A stretch of DNA of 64,000 bases, taken from Jaltomata sinuosa. Lineage: Eukaryota > Streptophyta > Magnoliopsida > Solanales > Solanaceae. Location of the stretch: the NCBI GenBank assembly GCA_003996215.1, contig QJPP01007582.1, forward strand, positions 123,384 to 187,383, in the 5' to 3' direction. Positions 59,781 through 64,000 of the stretch are shown one piece after another. Each line of letters begins with the position of its first letter. The first letter of the stretch is position 1. The translations under genes were made by a program, and so were the position numbers. Under the pieces are notes generated by a model. That model saw only the letters and a list, made by a program, of their open reading frames with translations, was not told where the DNA came from and did no database searches.

Positions 59781-59980
59781 TGCACCGAGGTGCTACTGCC
59801 ATATTGAGGCTATTATATACATAGTGTGCACCGAGGTGCTACTTCCATATTGAGGCCATTATATACATAGTGTGCACCGAGGTGCTACTGCCATATTGAG
59901 GCCATTATATACATAGTGTGCGCCGAGGTGCTACTGCCATATTGAGGCTATTATATATAGGGTACACCGAGGCGCTATTG
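59781..59980 (+). repeat. 46-bp minisatellite in LTR of L
   Basis: Units start with TGCACCGAGGTGCTACT at 59781, 59827, 59873 and 59919 (TGCGCC), with a decayed fifth at 59963. CACCGAGGTG inside each unit is an inverted repeat. Confidence 0.88.
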
Positions 59981-60676
59981 TGGTTCAGCGTGGGTTATAA
60001 AGAGTGAGTTGTGGTGTGAGTTAATGCATGTGTTGTATTCTAAAAAGAATAAAGGAGAAAGATCTTAATGAGTCTTACCAATTACAGTTTACAAGTTTCA
60101 TATTATATCTTGTTCAGATTTACTACTTGCGACTTGCTTTTCTGCTTCTACCTTACATACCAGTACATTATTGTCATACTGACGTCCCCATTACCTGGGG
60201 GCGCTTCATTCATGCCTGCAAGTCCAGACAGAAACCCAGATAGACCTCTTCAGTAGGAGTTGCAGAGTTCAGCCATTTTGGTAAGCTCCATTCTTCCTGG
60301 AGCTGACGAGTCAGAGGTCTAGCTTATATTTTGACCAGGTTATGTATATGTTCATCTTATGGGTAGTCCAGGGCCCTGTCCTGGATATGAGATATTTTAC
60401 TTACTCCTAGAGGCTTGTAGACGTGTATATGTATATCAATATTGGGTATGGCCTTGTCGGCCTTGTTATTAGCTATCTACTATGATAATAGCCTTGTCGG
60501 CCTTGGGTTGTTTACCTACTATTGAGCTTTCAGTATTTCAAATTGCTATTCTTAGAGACCTTGTCGGTCTCAGACCCCCAGCAGGTTCAATAGAGATACA
60601 TTCTATTTTGACACCTTCAGCCTTTTGGGGCTCCCGGTGTCGGTCATTCCTCCCATGGTTTGGGGCGTGACAAACT

Positions 60677-60688
60677 TGGTATCAGAGC
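60677..60688 (+). promoter_or_regulatory. Primer-binding site of L (tRNA-iMet)
   Basis: TGGTATCAGAGC matches the complement of the initiator tRNA 3' end at all 12 positions, four bases after the LTR end. Confidence 0.9.
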
Positions 60689-60735
60689 ACGTCGAATCCC
60701 AGGAAGTCTACAAGCCATGTCTAGTAGAGTCTTGC

Positions 60736-60765
60736 TTATGGGTGTGTTGTGCACCATACCTATAA
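60736..60765 (+). promoter_or_regulatory. Leader hairpin with self-complementary loop (candidate dimerisation site, L)
   Basis: TTATGGGTGTG (60736-60746) pairs with CATACCTATAA (60755-60765) over 11 positions, two of them G-U. The loop TTGTGCAC contains the self-complementary GTGCAC. It lies 47 nt after the primer site and 122 nt before gag. Confidence 0.57.
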
Positions 60766-60887
60766 TCATGAGGCTACGGGACATTTAGGAATTGTTATCC
60801 TTCTTTCATTTTCTAGATCTTGCAATAGAGCGAGGTCATAAGATGTTTGAAGTCTAATTCATGTTTTTCTATTCCTTGTTTACAGAA

Positions 60888-62330
60888 ATGCCTATGACCA
60901 GACAAATGAGTAGCCGACGGGTTGGCACGGATACGGGGGAAGGTACTAGTCATTCCCCGCCTATCCAATTGGATAGATTTGAAGCTCAAAGTGAATCACC
61001 GACACCAGATATCCCAGTTCATCAAGTACCTGATGAGACTAGAAGGGATCCAGTACCCCTGACCCCACCTGCTCCAGTGGCATCTGAGATAGCTAGAGAT
61101 GAACCAGCACCTGTAGCTCCTCCACCTGAAGCAGAGGACCAGGACATCAGGAGTGCTATTCAATTATTGACCCAGATTATAGCCACACAACAACAACAAA
61201 TTGGGGCATCAGCGAGTGCTAGGTCAGGTGGCTCAGAAAGTTCTAGGGCTTGAGAGTTTATCAGCCTAAGTCCTCCTATATTTACAGGCTCTAACCCACG
61301 TGAGGATCCTCAGGAGTTTATTAATCAGACTTATCGAGTACTTTGAGTCATGCATGCAACGGTAGTGGAGGCAGTGGAGTTTGCGTCTTTCAGGTTACGA
61401 GATGTGGCCATTTTATGGTTCGAGGCTTGGGATCGGTCTAGGGGATCAAATGCACCCCCAGCTGAATGGGAGGAATTTTCAGAGGCCTTCCTAGCTCACT
61501 ATCTTCCACAGGAGGTTCGAGAGGCCAGACTTGATCAATTTCTAGCCCTTAGGCAGGGCAATATGAATGTTCGACAGTACAACCTCAGGTTTAATTCATT
61601 AGCCAGGTACGCCCCCGATATTGTGAGTACGATGCGAGCTAGAGTCCATCGATATGTGTGTGGCCTTAAGGATGAATTGATTAAGGGATTAAAAATAGCA
61701 GCCACATAAGAGGATATGAATATTTCTAAGATACAGGCTATTGCTCAGACTGCAGAGGATCTTGAAGTACAAATTGGAGATAACCAAAGCCGAGAAAGGG
61801 ATCAGAATAAGAGGGCTAGATCTACTGGGTCCTATGTAGAGCCATGAGGTAATGCTAGGCCACATTTTAATAGGCGATCACCCCACCCTACTAGTGGTGC
61901 CCCATATCAGTTGCAAAGGCAGAGGTATGATCATTTTTCTCAGACTGGACCAGGCCACAGTTCAGGTGCATCCAGTTCCTATCGCTAGGGGAATTCAGGT
62001 CAGATGAGGCCACCTTTGCCACCTTGTGTTCAGTGAGGTAGGAAGCATCCTGGGATATGTCCCCTGGGTTCAGATACTTGTTATTCTTGTAGGCATCCTG
62101 GTCACTTTATGCGAGACTGTCCGAGTAGAGGTAGGGGTGAGATGTCGCAGCCTACAGGGTCGATGGCAGCTTCTTCATCTACTATTCGTCCCCCTAGGAC
62201 AGGCCAACAGGCTACATCAGGTCGTGGTAGAGGTAGAGGAGGAGGAGGATCATCCAGTTCAGGCAGTGGTCAGAACCGCACTTATGCTCTAGCCGGTCGC
62301 CAGGACTTGAAATCATCACCTGATGTTGTT
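60888..62330 (+). pseudogene. gag of L, with intact zinc knuckle
   Basis: Start chosen at ATG 60888 (MPMTRQMSSRRVG), where related elements begin. The upstream Met at 60861 is in frame but lies in leader sequence. The N-terminal part is Pro-rich and ends in QQQQIGASASARSGG. In-frame TGA stops at 61251 and near 61344 and TAA near 61707 interrupt the capsid core (FEAWDRSRG, EAFLAHYLPQEVREARLDQF, LRQGNMNVRQYNLRF). The zinc knuckle CYSCRHPGHFMRDC at 62079-62120 is intact, followed by a Gly/Arg/Ser tail. Without the few stops the frame would be nearly complete. Confidence 0.86.
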
Positions 62331-62738
62331 ACAGGTACATTGACTATTTTTACTCATGCTTTTATGCACTTATAGATCCTAGCTCTACTCTTTCATATGT
62401 TACCCCGCTCGTTGCTGGTAAGTTGGGGGCAGGCCTTGAGTTGTTTCCTAGACCCTTTGTTGTATCTACGCCGGTTGTGAATCTATTATAGCTAGACGAG
62501 TTTATCGAGATTGTGCAGTGTGGATTTATGACCACCTCACTTCAGCTGATCTAATTGAATTAGATATGATTGACTTTGATGTCATTATGGGTATGGACTG
62601 GTTAGCTGCATGTTATGCTAATATCGATTGTAGAAATAAGGTTGTCAAATTCCATTTTCCGAAAGAGACAATCCTAGAGTGGAAAGGTAATGCTGCCACG
62701 CCAAGGGGTAGGTTTATTTCCTACCTTAAGGCCCAGAA
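62268..62738 (+). pseudogene. Protease domain of L, active-site Gly lost
   Basis: ALAGRQDLKSSPDVVTGTL begins the domain. The active site reads YALIDPSSTLSYVTP in a frame one base off, with Ser for Gly (GGC to AGC). A second one-base change near 62475 restores the frame for SADLIELDMIDFDVIMGMDWL, the second conserved block. It ends with CRNKVVKFHFPKE and GRFISYLKAQ. Confidence 0.82.
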
Positions 62739-64000
62739 AATGATTTCTAAAGGCTATATTTATCATTTAGTCCGAGTAAGAAGCACAGAGGATGGACCAG
62801 CGACTCTTCAATCGGTTCCCGTGGTGAGTCAGTTTCTAGATGTATTCCCGGATGAGCTTCCAGGAATCCCTCCAGAAAGGGAAATTGAGTTTGCCATTGA
62901 CCTACTCCCAGATACTTAGCCAATATCAATTCCCCTTACAGGATGGCTCCTGCAGAATTAAGAGAGTTAAAGGAACAGTTAAAGGATCTACTCGAAAAAG
63001 GTTTCATTAGGCCTAGTACATCGCCATGGGGCACACCAGTTTTGTTTGTTCGTAAGAAGGATGGGTCCTTGAGAATGTGTATCGATTACCGACAACTGAA
63101 CAAAGTTACAATCAAGAATAAGTATCCGCTTCCAAGGATTGATGACCTTTTTGATCAGTTGCAAGGCGCAAAATGTTTTTCAAAGATTGACTTGCGGTCG
63201 GGGTATCACCAGTTACGTGTTAAAGGGGTAGATGTTCCAAAAACAACCTTTAGGACAAGGTATGGCCACTTTGAATTTCTAGTAATGTCTTTTGGGCTTA
63301 CTAATGCCCCAACAGCTTTTATGGACCTAATGAATCGGGTCTTCAAGCCATTCCTAGATGTATTCGTGATCGTATTTATTGACGATATCCTGATTTACTC
63401 GCGGTCCAAAGCCAAACATGCTGATCATTTACGTGCAGTATTGCAAACACTTCAGAATCATAAATTATATGCGAAGTTCTCCAAATGTGAGTTTCGGTTG
63501 ACTTCAATGGCTTTTCTTGGCCATATAATTACAGACAAAGGTATTAGAGTTGACGGCCAAAAGATTGAAGCAGTAAAAAATTGGCCGAGGCCCTTGAATG
63601 CTACAGAGATTCGTAGTTTTTTGGGCTTAGCAGGTTTTACCGGAGGTTTGTGGAAGGATTTTCTTCTATATCTGCACCATTGACAAAGTTGACTCATAAA
63701 GCTGCCAAGTTCCAGTGGTCTAATGCATGTGAGCAGAGTTTTCAGGAGTTGAAGGACAGGCTTACTTCAGCACCTGTCTTAACTCTGCCAGAGGTCACGG
63801 AAGGTTATGTTGTTTATTGTGATGCTTCAAGGATTGGGTTGGGCTGCGTTTTAATTCAACATGGTAAAGTTATTGCCTACGCCTCGAGATAACTAAGAAA
63901 GCACGAACAAAATTACCCTACTCACGATCTTGAATTGGCAGCAGTTATATTTGCCTTGAAAATTTGGCGCCATTACTTGTTTGGAGTCCATGTAGACGTG
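62739..64000 (+). pseudogene. Reverse transcriptase and RNase H of L (runs off window)
   Basis: The linker VPVVSQFLDVFPDELPGIPPERE is followed by a TAG at 62917 and a one-base change. The RT frame is then open from 62943 to 63683: [62 protein letters not shown] (catalytic pair intact near 63385) and [16 protein letters not shown] missing T near 63637 shifts the frame before the [13 protein letters not shown] motif. RNase H at 63650-64000 has YCDASRIGLGCVL, a TAA near 63890 and [16 protein letters not shown]. The best preserved pol in the window. Confidence 0.9.

Larger units (their letters stand above)
58065..60672 (+). repeat. 5' LTR of L (2608 bp)
   Basis: It starts TGTAACACCCCGTACC and ends TTTGGGGCGTGACA. 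A TATA-like TATATATA lies at 58587-58594, followed within about 90 bp by a pyrimidine-rich leader. It contains a 46-bp tandem repeat and repeated CCTTGTCGGCC near 60450-60560. The palindrome-rich U3 seen in the other LTRs is not obvious here. Confidence 0.88.
58065..64000 (+). mobile_element. Chromovirus L, youngest-looking, 5' part
   Basis: The 5' LTR (58065-60672), primer site, leader, gag, protease, RT and RNase H run to the right edge. It is inserted in integrase of K after CGAAC (58060-58064). Long stretches are open, but stops in gag, frameshifts near 62475 and 63637 and an altered protease site make it non-functional. Its 3' half is outside the window. Confidence 0.9.

Noticed and set aside
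1..64000. tRNA, rRNA, microRNA or ordinary host genes
   Set aside because: Nothing with a cloverleaf, rRNA core or recognisable cellular protein was found by reading; a tRNAscan-SE and Rfam search would be needed to exclude small RNAs.

Overview
The window looks like repeat-rich nuclear DNA of a flowering plant. The LTR ends, tRNA-iMet primer sites, Tekay/Del-type chromoviruses, Athila-type elements and an Ogre-like LTR together resemble nightshade-family (Solanaceae) genomes as I remember them; the family assignment is inference. I see no host protein-coding gene, rRNA or tRNA. Almost every base can be assigned to nested or truncated Ty3/gypsy LTR retrotransposons, which I call A to L.

Layout. 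A (1-3335, +) is the 3' end of an Athila-type element, inserted in the 3' LTR of C. B (3599-12624, +) is a complete but decayed Tekay-type chromovirus with 2-kb LTRs and a perfect 5-bp target duplication, also inside that LTR of C. C (3336-32557, -) is an older chromovirus. D (20648-31765, -) is a complete chromovirus inside the 5' LTR of C, and one LTR of D carries a captured LINE fragment. E (32558-36056, -) is a rearranged chromovirus remnant fused to the broken end of C and lying in an LTR of F. F (36057-about 53948, -) is an Athila-type element with an env-like second ORF. F is interrupted by a solo LTR (G, 38991-40469), an LTR fragment (H, 44584-45950) and a 6.26-kb Ogre-like solo LTR (I, 47247-53507) with a perfect target duplication. 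J (about 53949-54839, -) is a chromovirus end fragment. K (54840-58064, -) is a chromovirus inserted in J. L (58065 to the right edge, +) is the least decayed chromovirus, inserted in the integrase of K and cut by the window end.

Gene content. Each chromovirus encodes, in order, gag with a zinc knuckle, protease, reverse transcriptase, RNase H, integrase and a C-terminal chromodomain. Every copy carries stops, frameshifts or active-site changes, so none in the window looks able to move by itself. Many stops are CAG to TAG, CGA to TGA or TGG to TGA, as expected from deamination of methylated cytosine.

Most interesting signals. (1) Three chromoviruses (B, D, L) carry a leader hairpin between primer site and gag whose 8-nt loop holds a 6-nt self-complementary word (GCGCGC or GTGCAC), a candidate genome-dimerisation kissing loop with a covarying stem. 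(2) A short stem with a GAGGAC-type loop lies 17-23 nt before the 3' LTR in both Athila and chromovirus elements. (3) The U3 region of at least four LTR lineages is filled with a lineage-specific palindromic word. (4) The Ogre-like LTR has a roughly 0.5-kb inverted repeat of homopyrimidine/homopurine DNA around a higher-order tandem array.
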